DNA of 64,000 nt. It comes from Botrytis cinerea B05.10. Lineage: Eukaryota; Ascomycota; Leotiomycetes; Helotiales; Sclerotiniaceae. The notes under the pieces were generated by a model. It did not search any database. It saw only the letters and a list, made by a program, of their open reading frames with translations, and had not been told where the DNA came from. The stretch lies in the NCBI RefSeq assembly GCF_000143535.2, contig NC_037315.1:1240001-1304000 (forward strand). Reading direction: 5' to 3'. This document shows positions 10,343-21,893 of the stretch, piece by piece (the first letter of the stretch is position 1; the number at the start of each line of letters is the position of its first letter). The translations under genes and the position numbers were made by a program.

Positions 10343-13300
10343 TTTTGCGATTGGTACGAATATAGTTATTACGATGTGAATTATTGGCAAGGTTTGGAAT
10401 GGAGAGGTGAGGTATATATGTTTGTAAGTCGAACTGTATGGAATAAAACGTCCCTCGTCGTGAATGGCAAGTAGTTCCGATGTTGTAGGACGCTTTGGTA
10501 GTTGGTCACACTCAAAGCGTTTAGAATGCCGCAAACGTGTCTGTGGATCGATCTTCAATCTCCAATCTTTCCGAACACAGCTCGATCTAATGGATTAATA
10601 CTTAGGTATTAAAATATAAAGGCTGGAGCAAGAACTCAATGTTGGAAACAAGAGTAGACAGAATGAACATGGAAAAATGGTGGGAGTGATGTAGGGAAAC
10701 TCTCGTATTTAGATCAAAGAATAGCATACCACGCGGGTGGTGTGTGCTACAGCCAATCATTTGTTCGCACTTGCGGGAAAAACGATAGTTGCAACACAAA
10801 CAAAGATGCATTAGCATTTTCGGTACTCTACACAAGGGACTAGAGTTACATGGGGCAATTCCATCCACTTCATGTTTCTAAAATGCTAATTTGGTGGAAA
10901 TCCTTCAAAACTTAAAAATCCATAATGAGTGTTGGCAAAGAAAAGCTTCAGCCCCTCAGGGTCCTTGCGCGATTTTCATGGGTAATTTCTAGGGTAAATG
11001 GCATGGTTAATAGTTAAGGTTACATGGGCTGATGGGGCGTGAATGAATTTGTCTTTTTGGATTGTTCGAGGCGACGAGGAGAGTGAGATGTGGGCTGGGT
11101 TTTGTCCGGCTGTTGAGGTGAGTGTAGAAGCCGCCTTGCCTTGTGGCTTTGCACGCACAGTACGGAGAATGCAGCAAGACAAGCAAGATTTCATTCCTCA
11201 AACAATTGAAGATATACTTGGATGTTCATTCCATTTTGACTCTTTATCAGTTTCATCCACACACACCCTTACAATCTCGTCCCTCGATATCGCTCGACCT
11301 CTCATAAACTGGAGCCTGAAAACGTGAATTGAGTGATGTGCAGCGCTATTCACAACCAACATGTTCCCAAGACAAGATCACGGAAAGGTGGAGATTTGCA
11401 TGATTAGTGGGATTTCCAATTATGGGGGAGACCTTTTATAGCTCTTCCTCTTCCACTTTTCTTCGTATCGCACTAGTTATCGGTGCGGCGTCCAGAGAAA
11501 CCCTTGGGTGGAGGTCACTGCTTGAACACCGAAGGGTGTACCTACCCAGGGCCTACCCAGTACCTACCTACCAACTGTACGAAGTAACACTGAGATATGA
11601 TGGTCATTGCGCCCTCACGCGACTTTGGATGATTGGGATTTTTGATCAAACAATTGAAGATTGTTTGATTTTGATACAAAACAACGATTTATGGAAGATT
11701 AAGAATGTCTTGTTTTAGCAGACATACACATACACATGTATGTTCTACTTGGCATACTACTTTGATAACAAATTGTGTAGAAAACTGTGTCCTGTGACTT
11801 CAATTACAATGTGCGGGCTTGAAATTGTATCATGTGGTGCTATACGAGTAGATCATTGGCCACTCAATCAGAGTCTCAAAGAGTGTCATCGTCAATTTAT
11901 TATACGAAGTGAAGTGTCGAAAAACTCTTCTTTTCCCCTCAATTGAGAAGAATTTTCTATACCGAGGCTGCTACATTGCTAGGTGTCTAGGTATCTTGAA
12001 ATTGCCTATACGGTTCTAGTCCTGCTTATGTTATGAGATGAGGATATTTAAACGAGCTATTCTTGTCGATGAAGGGGCAGCTCCCTTGATTTATTGGCTT
12101 CTTGGCAATTCGGCGGAGTGCAGGACAATAACAACTCACAACAACTCAATTGTATTGAGTTGCTATTCTGCATTGCCTACCCTACGCCGCATACACTTTC
12201 ACTCAATTAATCCTTCTGCTCCATGCTTCTATCTCGCGAAATTGATGCTAGACTCAGCGGAGTTTGCTTTAAGCTTCAATGGTACATGATAAATAATAGC
12301 CTCTAGTCTCCTGGAGCTTTTGTTCGTCATAGTCAAACGATCGTCAGGTACACATACAAAATCTATCCGGAATCCCTGTAGCTCTCTTGATTCGAAGATA
12401 AGAGCTCCGGCATCTACTCATCGTACATCCATCGTACACCGTGTTGTGTACCAAAATCCCTGCAAAACTCATGTTTCTCCCACAAAGTATAACATTAATA
12501 AGATTCGCTAGTATGGTTCGGATCGCAGGCTGCATTCTGCATTCTGAGCTATGGAGTACGGGAGAGCACTGAAATTATGGGAATGCGGCATTTTCAAATA
12601 TCTAAGAATCTTTTGGTAACCATCTCTCCACTGCATATACGGGGTCTCAGTCAGCAAGACCACTAGCCCTCAACTCTTAACTTTCACCATGAATCCTTCT
12701 GGAATGATGATGGAAGGTTATTCCCGCCCTGTCCTGGCTTCAGAGGAACAGCTTATATCTTGATGCTACCCTTTTCGCACTGCCACCATCTATAAGACGA
12801 TTTAAGGTACAGAGCGACACCCCTGAAATCTCGTCTATTGAACGGCCACTGCAGCGTTTCTTGAAACCTTTTATCTGTTGCCTCCAGAGAAATACAAATA
12901 AGCGCTGACACACTCATTGCTCATCAAACAAGGTCCCCGAGAAGGAATTTTTCAAGATGAAACCAAATAAGACCGAAAAGCCGAGGAAGGTACAGAGGAG
13001 CAAATGAGATCCACACCAATGAGTGTATTCTATAAACATAAGTGACAGTGTTTCATGAAATATAATACTGCATCGTTGCTTATACAATGTAAGCTTCCGC
13101 GCCGTTGACTTGGCTCTGCAATGTTTCTCTGTACGCAGTAGGATGGGAATTGGAAATATGCTTATTCTGAAGGATCTTTTCTGACACGGACGAGATGAGA
13201 TGGTAATCAGATGAATCCTTCGCCCTGATTTGCTCATCGAAGTTCCAATAATAGCATATTTCCAAAGCAACATAACGCTCAATACCTAGCAAACTATGTC

Positions 13301-13749
13301 GATGAATGAAGGCCGAGAGGGGCATTTGTACCATTTTCCAGTCCAAGGAAGTGAAGGAAGGATATGGGAATGGATAACAACAAGGAGGTAGGAACCGAAA
13401 TCTTCTATTCTAATCAAATACTTGAATTGAATTCAGACCAGCGGATCTATTACAATCTCGGCCAATCAACAATCAGCTTAATAGATTAGTCAATCAATAT
13501 CTAGTTAGTACTACCTCCATATCAATAGTCCATCAGTAATTTGAGACATGCAACAAAATGTAGCTACTTATGTGTCACGTGGAAGTGTAGCTAGCTTATC
13601 ATGTCAAGGTCATGCGTTTTCAGGTAAGCACACTGCTCAATATCAACAACGGTAGCCGGAACCAACCTTAATAGCATCCAAAAACAATCCTCGAGGCTGA
13701 CAATTTGTTAACCAGATGTCATCTTTGAAATGTTACAGCCTTCTCAATT
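10343..13749. other. Gene-poor 3.4-kb region
   Basis: Many short frames with no shared support. Around 11537-11574 there are clustered TACCTACC/CCTACCCAG words, a common fungal simple-repeat motif. The minus strand at 13080-13346 carries one frame (about 89 residues, open a little further upstream, no ATG at the listed start) that looks protein-like in composition (for example HRHSLLGIERYVALEICYYW) but has no visible start, so it may be a lost exon or gene fragment. The last 150 bases are probably the GPI2 promoter. Confidence 0.35.
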
Positions 13750-15204
13750 ATGGTGCCTCCACTGGCACCTCAATCTGCTCCCCCCTTGAATCGAAGTTCG
13801 ACAGCACCCAACATCACGTCTGCTCGAACTGTACCTTATGAAAGGTCGCATCTAGCACCAGAAGACGCTATATCCCAAGCCTCACCACCTCGGAGATCGT
13901 CTGCCGCTGTCAACCAATTGCGCATGACAAATGGAGATGCTGGACGATTAAGAAGTAGAGGAAGACATGCTGATAGAACGAAGAGTAGCACCAGAAGACG
14001 GAAAACTACTTGGAAAAAGCTGCTATGGGTGAAGCAATCATGTATGATGCCATAAAATCCGGCAAATGAGAAATTATACTGATCGATTGATATAGATCCA
14101 GACAATTACACGGATCAAGATACATTTCTCGAACATCTGCAGCGAAATCCACGTCTTCAGCCTTACGACTTTTGGCCATTGGTAGCAGATTCCACGGTTA
14201 TAGTACAACACGTTTGTTCGGTCATTATATTCATTGTTTCTTTCGTTGGGATATATGATAAACATGTCTCGCCAGTTTCTGTGGTTGGCTGGGGCTCTAT
14301 TGCTACCTTTTTGGGGTGGGTGTTATGGGATTTATGGGTGGGACAGGAAGAAAGTACTCGTCCAGCATTTCCACCACCGCAGCCTTTCTCTCACAGTGTA
14401 TCTGCAACAAGTTCAACACCAAACCTATTGGCAACAGCTGCAAGTGGGCCAAGGCAATCCTACTCGATGTCAACAACATCTCTTCAATCTACAGCCTCGA
14501 ATCTAACCCAACCACCTCCAATACGACCGGTTTATACACCACATAATTCGCACCTTTCTCATCGCACATCGCTCCGTCTTTCAACTGCTAAATCAGCCCT
14601 TCTGATATATTTTACCCTCCTCGGCCTTTCTCCCATTCTCAAATCTCTCACCAGGTCCACTTCTTCAGACTCGATCTGGGCGATGTCATTCTTCCTTTTT
14701 ACAATCAACATATTCTTCTTCGACTATGCTACCCCGTCCCCTTCATCCTCATCTGGCTATCCACCATCAAACACGAAGAACAAGAACATTCCCGCAAGTT
14801 TGAGTACGAATGCTGCTCTGATGGCTTCCACAGTGCTAGCGTCACGTCTTCCTAGTACCGGACAAGTCTTTAGTCTTACTCTCTTCTCTATCGAAGTTTT
14901 TGGTCTTTTTCCCGTATTTCGTCGTTATACTCGCTTGCATTCTTTGCGTGGTCATCTAATACTGACTCTATTACTCGTCTTTGGTGCCGGAGGGGGCGTA
15001 GGATTGGTATTGCCACAGTCGGGAAGATCAGCTTGGGATTGGAAAAGTGGATTAATTGGCGTGGTGTTGGGAACGCTAATAACGGGATTAGCTATGGGTG
15101 GATGCAGTTGGTGGTTAATAGGGTTGCAGAAATATAAAAATGAAATCCACGGACCCTGGGACCCAGCGAGACCTGTTATTAGAAGGGCTTGGGATGATTA
15201 TTAG
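13750..15204 (+). CDS. GPI2: GPI-GlcNAc transferase subunit Gpi2 (PIG-C)
   Basis: Exon 1 is 13750-14041 and exon 2 is 14096-15204. The 54-base intron (GTATGA donor, CTGAT branch, TAG acceptor) splices in phase to give 466 residues. The join produces the family signature WKKLLWVKQSYPDNYTDQ followed by a short helix, which is diagnostic of Gpi2/PIG-C. Then come several membrane helices (roughly residues 130-150, 155-175, 263-281, 290-309, 355-371, 384-403 and 414-440) and the conserved ending of the family (HGPWDPARP then an aromatic tail). The protein is part of the ER complex that transfers GlcNAc to phosphatidylinositol, the first step of GPI-anchor synthesis. The N-terminal 90 residues are Ser/Arg-rich and variable, and a Ser/Thr-rich insert separates the second and third helices, as in other filamentous fungi. 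It is the only clear housekeeping gene here. Confidence 0.93.
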
Positions 15205-16049
15205 ACAAGAAGATAATATAATTCGTAGAGCTCACTTCATTTGAAGCTTTCATCAAGCTTGTGTAGTTTAGTCGAAGCGCTGGTGATGTTCCTGAAATTG
15301 GATAAGTTGAACTGTTGCATCCCGAAAGCCTCAAGCCGTCGCCTGCTTCACCCCCTTTCTTTCGATGCTCCTCTAGCGAGATTGATTCAAGCGTAAGGCA
15401 CGCCACAACAAATTAATCTGCTCGCCTATTGATGAACTCGACTGTCCAGCGCTACTACTCTTCTCAAACATCATTCAGAATGTCGCTCTTGACTAGATTA
15501 AAGTTTCGAAATTTACCTTTAGCCAGTCGAAGTAGTTTTTTATCATCCTCGACATAATTCGAATTAAAAGAATTGCATTTGGCGTTGTATAACCAACGAT
15601 ATCATATCTGAAATAATCTTGCTAGCGAATGTCCTTAGCTCTTCTGAGACTCTTGCATTAGTAAAATTATATGAGATCCTCGCAGAAGGCTTCTAATTTT
15701 TAAAGTGAGGAATTCGATTAGATAGCAAATGAGTTGATATTTGAGATCTGATGAGTGAGTCCACTGATAATCTCCTTTTTCTTGTGTGAATTTTTCCTTC
15801 CGGGTTTCTTTTTTGTGCATCGACCCTTCCTCTGTGCTACCGACTTTACATCATGACGACTTCCGCTCTATTGCATCGCCTTCCTGTTCTTTTTGCGTTG
15901 GTCTTATTTACCAGTTTTTTTCGGTTACCCATTTTCTTCTCCTTCTCTCGGCATTCACATGTCTACAACATCAATGTTTGGAAGTAGAGTTTATCACTTA
16001 GTTTATACGCCTGACATTATTTTACCTTACCAATATCATTGAGATAATC
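15205..16049. other. Intergenic, probable promoter of the first MYND gene
   Basis: No gene is supported. The sequence becomes pyrimidine-rich on the plus strand from about 15780 to 15970 (TTTTTCCTTCC, CTTCTCCTTCTC), as often seen upstream of fungal start codons. Confidence 0.4.
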
Positions 16050-17338
16050 ATGCATACCCTCACTACCCCATATACTTGCGCTTTCTGTTGCAAATCCAAT
16101 TTGTCGAAAAGGCAATGTGGATCCTGCAAGTCCATCCTTTATTGTTCTAGGATGTGTCAGCGATTAGACTGGTCTTTTCACAAAAGCTTCTGCAAAGCTT
16201 TCAAGTCACTCAATCCACGCCCTTCAGAAGATCACAGGCTCGCATTCTATTTTCCGATTGACCTTGATCCCAGGTTGGAATGGGTCCGGCCTCCAAGCTC
16301 TCTACATCCAGATAAAAATGATGAAGAACTTGATTTTCCGTCAGTGAGTTCTATAGAATTAAAGGTTTGGTATCTCCACGAAGTGGTCAAGTTGATATTC
16401 TGCTAATAATCAAGAATCAGTCGACAGTACAATGGCCATATATTCTTGCTCGAGGAGGCTACGTAGACGGCTTTCTGAAGCTCAATCATAGCATCATATC
16501 ATTCACGAAGGGAGCTTATTGGGCGGGGCCCTTGGCTGTTTTCCGGAAAGAGAGGTCTGCTATTAACTCAGCTATCATACAGGATGTTTCTTTGGATGAC
16601 CTCCCAAAAGTCATACGATTGTTGAAACAGATTGGCAATGGAAGTCAAGTGATGAAGCCTCAAGCTCTCAAGCAAGAATTCAAGACTTCGAGAGGCGTAA
16701 TCATTAAATGCAAAGGCGATAAGATGGATGATCCAAGACCGATTGAGCTTGAGGTTTCCAACATTCCGGAATTTCACCCGATTTTCGATGGGCAACCCAC
16801 AAACATCTCAAAATTGATGAATATTCCGTTGATTATACAAGGATTACCTCGGGAGGCTAGAAAAAATGTTGTGTTTGACGAAGATCAGTTGCGGAATGAT
16901 CACTGTGGTGTTCTTCACCTTGATGTTCTTTCCCATAGTGACACGTGGGGCGAAATACCTTCGCAATGGCAAAACAACGTAGGAACAATTCTAGTTGTGA
17001 GACAGGACAAAAAAGATATTACTGCGCTTCAGCTGTTGGCGATCATCGCATTCATCAAGCGATTGGATCTTAGTACAGTAAAAGATGAACCGGATGTAGG
17101 AACGAGAGAGGAATTTCTTGACAATTATTTCAGTAAGACGAATTTCGAAGATTTTTTCTTCGGCTGCTTTGCATCTGCTGTAGAGATTCAAAACCCGCAG
17201 CGAAACGAAAACTTGATATCTCCTTATAGCAACTCATATGATTCAGTCGGTTTATTTCAGGACAATTTTTCCGTACATCAATACATAGATCCGTGCGGCA
17301 AAACTGGATACTGGATACTTTACGGGGGTGAAAATTGA
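16050..17338 (+). CDS. MYND zinc-finger protein with a C-terminal 'VVRQDKKDIT' domain
   Basis: Exon 1 is 16050-16343 and exon 2 is 16421-17338. The intron has a strong GTGAGT donor, a TGCTAATAA branch and a CAG acceptor; both exons are in phase 0, giving 403 residues. Residues 10-48 form a complete MYND finger (C10, C13, C23, C26, C32, C36, H44, C48), a protein-interaction module. The rest is a fungal-specific region: an aromatic Gly-rich strand section (WAGPLAVFRKE) and, near residue 290, GTILVVRQDKKDIT followed by a helix. The same blocks recur in the genes at 18228 and 20615 and in the broken copy at 21894-22806, so these are paralogues. There is no SET domain, so it is not a SMYD-type methyltransferase. 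Function is unknown. An alternative donor at 16365 (GTTTGG) is also in phase but much weaker. Confidence 0.8.
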
Positions 17339-18227
17339 GAGACCTGTGGATGAATTATCGGATCAATGCATAGAGCGGTGTTTTGGATTGGAGATTTTTG
17401 TAGTAAATATTTTGGCAGATGATGCCATTGATCACTTGAACAAGTGTATGACGAAAGCGTTTTGTGGGCTTGCTTGCTTTTTATACATGAAGGCATCAGC
17501 ATGACCCTGAGCTAGAAATTCATTAGATTTATTTTTTAAAGCGAATCAAATTAGCGATAGATTTTGAGACTTTAGCTGTATCACGAGAACTCAGCACCCC
17601 ATAAAGCTTTCTTTTCAATGAATCATCTAATAATGCCTTGCATTTCGTATTCACTTTTCTTTAAATTTAGCTCCTCATCTGTACCCCCAACTACCGACCC
17701 AGTCACAAGAGAAAGTTATTATCCAAATTTCTAATCTCCAAACTAGATTGTACTTTGACGATTGCACCTCTGAATTTCCTACGGCTGACAGTATATAATA
17801 ACTTGAATTGCCGAATCCACCTAGCAATCATTATTCGAAATACAATTTCATTTATTAGATATACAACCTTGACTCTAGAACATCATATTTACAACTTCAG
17901 TCCCCCTCACTTAGCCCTCTGCAGTCAGGCTAGAACTTCTCCTCCTTCCCTCAGTTGGTCACGTCACCCGCTCCTTTTGATACACTTTTTCCTGATATTA
18001 GTAAGTTGCGTTGAATCATTCATGTATAGCGGTCCCAAATTTCGTTCCACTATGAAATGAATATTTTACCGATTAGATTGATTCACTATTTATACGAGCA
18101 GCAACTTGTTTGTGTTTTTGTAAACTTATCAACTCCCACTGACCCTTGCGCAAGCTTAGATAACTTTTGTTTCTTTCTCTATTAGACCTCTACGATTCTT
18201 TTCGCAAGCTGCGAAGCGACTGGTTCT
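17339..18227. other. Intergenic between paralogous MYND genes
   Basis: No gene is supported. Plus-strand pyrimidine-rich patches near 17640-17700 and 17900-18000 suit a promoter and 5' leader for the gene at 18228. GTAAGTTGCG at 18001 and an ATTAG at 18181-18185 could bound a leader intron. Confidence 0.35.
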
Positions 18228-19694
18228 ATGCCATCACGTCGAGATCCGGCTCTTGGCCCGCGGGTCTCAATCTCTTCCTTTGGACCTACCATCGAACATC
18301 CCAAGTGTGGATACTGTACAAAAGAGGCTTCAATTCCATGTACAACTTGCAATGCTACATGGTATTGTACATTAACTTGCCAGAAATTTGATCGCGATGT
18401 TCATCATATAATTTGCCAAAGATACACAGATTTCGTTGCGGCGCACCCATGTCCCGAAGACACAGTCGAAAAGAAATACAGACTTGGTCTCCTATTGCCG
18501 GTCGATTCGGAGGACTTTGAATTTGCGTGGATTGCCAATGGCTCCAACGGAAAATCGGTTGCAACATTCCTTCAATACTACGACCAAGATCGTATCAACA
18601 CTCGCAACACTCTTGTAGATTACAATATGGCAAGCAAGAAGTTTGATCATTCAGTCATTTTGGCCGTCCGAGGAGATTTCTTGACTGACAATTCTCAGCC
18701 GAATGCTTGCATCATGAATATTATGGGTGGAAAAATGAAGTTTACCTGGAAGGGCCCAGTCGCTGTTGTTAGAGAGCGTGGCTGGGGCTCAGTCGGAAGC
18801 GCCCAGCATTTTCAGCCATCTGATTTCAGAATTCTAATCGACTTCCTCTTCAACTATGAAGGAAAGGTAAATGCGAGTATCGGGCATGCTTGCGGCGAGG
18901 AATCGAAGAGTGTTTTGGGCGCGTCAGTGAGCCGCATTTTGAAGTTTCTCATGGGGAAAGCTCAAAATAGAAAGAGAAAATCCATGAACGCTCCATTCGG
19001 CATGGAACAACCTAAAACCTACAGAAAGCGTGCTGAAACATTTTCTGGACCGGATTCAATAATGAGCTCGACAAATGTCCGCCCGAGACATAAAATGCAG
19101 CACTCAGAGCCGAGTATCAATCTTGGTAGTTTCAGAGATGATGCTTCTTCGCCACATAAGCCGGAATCATTTGTCATGCCAGATTTCTTGCCTGATTGGA
19201 TTAGAGAGTCATTCATAATCACCGCTGGACCTAGGCCGCATTCAGAGATAGCTCCATCACTTTCACTTGATACAGAGAAGATTTTCGAAGGATCTACTAG
19301 TACTGTTAGTAGGACAGTTACTCCAAAATCGCCGGTTACCTCGATCGCAGTGACTACTAAGCAAGCTCATCATAACGACAATGTTTCTATCAGAGAATCC
19401 CTTGACATCTTTGACCTCTATAATTCAAAAAGAACCAAAGGCCTTGATGACGATTCCACATCTATTTTATCGGGCGGACCAAGCCCATCCATAATAACCA
19501 CCACTTCTTTCTTTCAACCTAGACCGATTGCCAATCTTAGGCCAACAATCAGGAAGGTGAAAAGTCCCCCGACAATCAACAGAACATCATCTTTCTTCAC
19601 CCGTCCAAAATCTAAGAGTGTCGAGTTAAACCGCGATCATATAGTACTCCAACGAAGTATGACCGGTTCAATCATGTCGCCATGGATAGTATAA
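18228..19694 (+). CDS. MYND zinc-finger protein with long Ser-rich C-terminus
   Basis: Single-exon 488-residue frame from an ATG. The MYND finger lies at residues 27-63 (C27, C30, C38, C41, C47, C51, His at 59/60, C63). After it come VEKKYRLGLLLPVDSEDFEFAW, a strand-rich section with MKFTWKGPVAVVRERGW, and QPSDFRILIDFLF, all of which align with the neighbouring paralogues (the GP-[LMV] block, then the helix). From about residue 250 it diverges: a basic RKRKS patch that could be a nuclear signal, then about 240 residues rich in Ser/Thr/Pro without a predicted fold. The C-terminal VVRQDKKDIT domain of its neighbours is absent. A role as a MYND-based adaptor is inferred; the family is uncharacterised as far as I know. 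Confidence 0.82.
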   Translation: MPSRRDPALGPRVSISSFGPTIEHPKCGYCTKEASIPCTTCNATWYCTLTCQKFDRDVHHIICQRYTDFVAAHPCPEDTVEKKYRLGLLLPVDSEDFEFAWIANGSNGKSVATFLQYYDQDRINTRNTLVDYNMASKKFDHSVILAVRGDFLTDNSQPNACIMNIMGGKMKFTWKGPVAVVRERGWGSVGSAQHFQPSDFRILIDFLFNYEGKVNASIGHACGEESKSVLGASVSRILKFLMGKAQNRKRKSMNAPFGMEQPKTYRKRAETFSGPDSIMSSTNVRPRHKMQHSEPSINLGSFRDDASSPHKPESFVMPDFLPDWIRESFIITAGPRPHSEIAPSLSLDTEKIFEGSTSTVSRTVTPKSPVTSIAVTTKQAHHNDNVSIRESLDIFDLYNSKRTKGLDDDSTSILSGGPSPSIITTTSFFQPRPIANLRPTIRKVKSPPTINRTSSFFTRPKSKSVELNRDHIVLQRSMTGSIMSPWIV

Positions 19695-20614
19695 CGAGCG
19701 GATCTACAGTGCTCTTGACATCCAGATGTCGATGACATATAGATAAATACAGGAAATGTCTTAACACTGGAGTTGAGCTAGAAACAAACAAGTACTCAGA
19801 CAGGTACGGGAGAATTTTGGTTTCGGATAAATGACGGGCAATCATGGAGATGTAGGGGTGGTTTTTGATACTTTCAATTCTTTCGATATTTTTTGATACT
19901 TTTTGCGCTGGCGCGTGGTGGGGGTCTTAGGCGGTTCGATAATGATTTGCAGTTTTAGCTAGCTTACTTAGCAGTGGTTCGTATAATGCAGCTCTATGTA
20001 TATCTAAGATTCTTTATTCATTTACGTGTAGTTTCAATTTGTCGGTTACTTGAGCTTAGCCGGTTGTATTGGCGTGTTTAATGGGCTTAACGTTTACCCG
20101 AGATTTCTATTGTGCTTTCTGCTTCATTTCTTTATTTTTGAACCATCTAGTTATATAACAAACTTGTCTTTCGGCGATGGATTATTACCCGTTTTTTTGT
20201 CCTTGCATTAGCGAATGCAGGTAGTGTTCTATAAAGCTTGAGAAGGTTGTTAAACTCCCGTGTTTCTCAACGTCGCTACGAATGTCAATGGATTTTTAGC
20301 AATTCCAAGAATCAATTTTCAAAATCCTGTAAATAATTATAGGAAACGATTTATGCATCCCGTAGATCGATCGGTTGGAGAGAGCTTCAAAGAAGGTCTT
20401 TCTTTCACTTTTGAAGTCAAAATTGTGGGGAGACTTCAACGTGTGGTCTGTCTCAAATTCAAAATCCCTAAGCGAATACAAGACTTTCAAGTTTTCACCT
20501 TAATTTCCATTTCAACCTTTCGACGGTAAAATTGAACGAAGTACGGTTACAATCAACAACCTTTTCGACTTTCTATATCGATTCCACCAAGACAAACTAT
20601 AGAATCAATCAACC
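19695..20614. other. Intergenic between paralogous genes
   Basis: About 900 bases of moderately AT-rich sequence without a supported gene. The frames at 20260-20529 and 20296-20490 overlap each other on opposite strands and look like chance. Confidence 0.4.
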
Positions 20615-21295
20615 ATGTCTCAAGTTTTCGGTCCCATTCCTCCTCCTCCAGATACAGACACATCTATTCGTGGTGTTAAGGCTGTGTATACTCACTGCTT
20701 TGGCGATCAAAAGATCCTTGGCCTGCCTAAATACACTGAAGTTACGATCTCGGAAAGCCATGTCATTTTCAGCAGAGAGAAGCCTACAGATATTTCTGCA
20801 CACATGAAACTTCCAATCCTCACCAGAAAAACCGGCTATGTTGATCCACGCTGGGTCAATAAACGACCTCGTGTCGATTATGCGTGTGCGACCTCAAAAG
20901 GCCCCATGTCAAATAGAAAAGCACTGTACCTCAATTTGCGAGCTGATCTCAATCGAGAGCAAAACTGGGGTTTCTCTGACATGGAGAAATGGGATACAAC
21001 TATTGGAACGGTTTTGGTTGTAAGACAAGACAAGAAGGATATCACTGCGCGTCAAGTTGAAGGATTGGCCAGGTTCTGCTTCTATGATCTTTCGCCTGCC
21101 ACGAGAGAACTTGGGGAGTCTATTTATGAGGATTATCCGAGGAAATCAGACCGAAAGAAGGTTCGCGAGAAGTTTACGAAGGATTTCATGTGTCAAGCCA
21201 AGTTCGAAGAATGCTATGAAAAATTGAAGGCGGAGAGAGTTGCTGCCGGAAAGTTTTCGTGGGCTACTGCTGTTTCTCTATACTCTCAGGTTTGA
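20615..21295 (+). CDS. Short paralogue carrying only the 'VVRQDKKDIT' domain
   Basis: Single-exon 226-residue frame from an ATG in good context (CAACCATGT). It lacks a MYND finger and corresponds to the C-terminal half of the 16050 protein: LPKYTEVTISE strands, then GTVLVVRQDKKDIT (nearly identical to GTILVVRQDKKDIT), then a helix, a charged DYPRKSDRKKVREKF segment, and a terminal helix with CYEKLKAER. Its N-terminus begins with a short Pro-rich run (GPIPPPPDTD). It is probably a domain-only member that could pair with, or compete with, the MYND-bearing relatives; that is inference. No catalytic motif is apparent. Confidence 0.75.
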   Translation: MSQVFGPIPPPPDTDTSIRGVKAVYTHCFGDQKILGLPKYTEVTISESHVIFSREKPTDISAHMKLPILTRKTGYVDPRWVNKRPRVDYACATSKGPMSNRKALYLNLRADLNREQNWGFSDMEKWDTTIGTVLVVRQDKKDITARQVEGLARFCFYDLSPATRELGESIYEDYPRKSDRKKVREKFTKDFMCQAKFEECYEKLKAERVAAGKFSWATAVSLYSQV

Positions 21296-21893
21296 ACCCC
21301 CAGAATTCATACGCATGGAGGCTGAGGTGCAGCATAAGTGTTTAGCAGAGGATTTGATATTTGATGATAGACGATGATGAATAGTAGTGGGGAGGCCTCT
21401 AAATGATTTTGCCGTTTGACACAGGAGATTTCATGGAGACTTCAGAATCATCAGTGGTGGAAGGAATACTCGATAATTGGTATCATGATGGAGAATTTGG
21501 GTTTAAGCGTTGTGCTAGGAGAGAACAATGCAATATTAAGGTGGATGTTTTTAAATGCCTGCCAATAAATACTTGAATTGAGTATTCAGGCTAATGCTTC
21601 TCACCAAGAATCTTAAAACCTATTCCGTAAATAGTGTTAATTTTCTGATACCTCATCACATTGATCCGTAAAGGGGAGTCTGAGAATATCCACTGTGCAT
21701 CAAACTTTTCTTCACTAAATTTATTATAACTAGTGCTCACTAAATGGAATAATCTCTAGAAATTCATGGAGGTTTTTTTGTAAAAGACTTCGCACAGAAT
21801 TCTCTGCATGTTCCCTCGATATCCCCACAACATGATTCAGATTTTTTTTGCGAATTTTTCCCTTCTCAAATTCACTGCTTCCACCCCCAATAC
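21296..21893. other. Intergenic between convergent family members
   Basis: No gene is supported. At about 21572-21598 a small hairpin (AATACT...AGTATT inside GCCTG...CAGGC) lies past the end of the 20615 gene and could act as a 3' processing structure. The remainder is unremarkable. Confidence 0.35.

Noticed and set aside
16344..16420. Alternative donor GTTTGG at 16365 for the first MYND gene
   Set aside because: It is in phase, but the GTGAGT at 16344 is a far better donor and gives the same frame; both use the acceptor at 16420.
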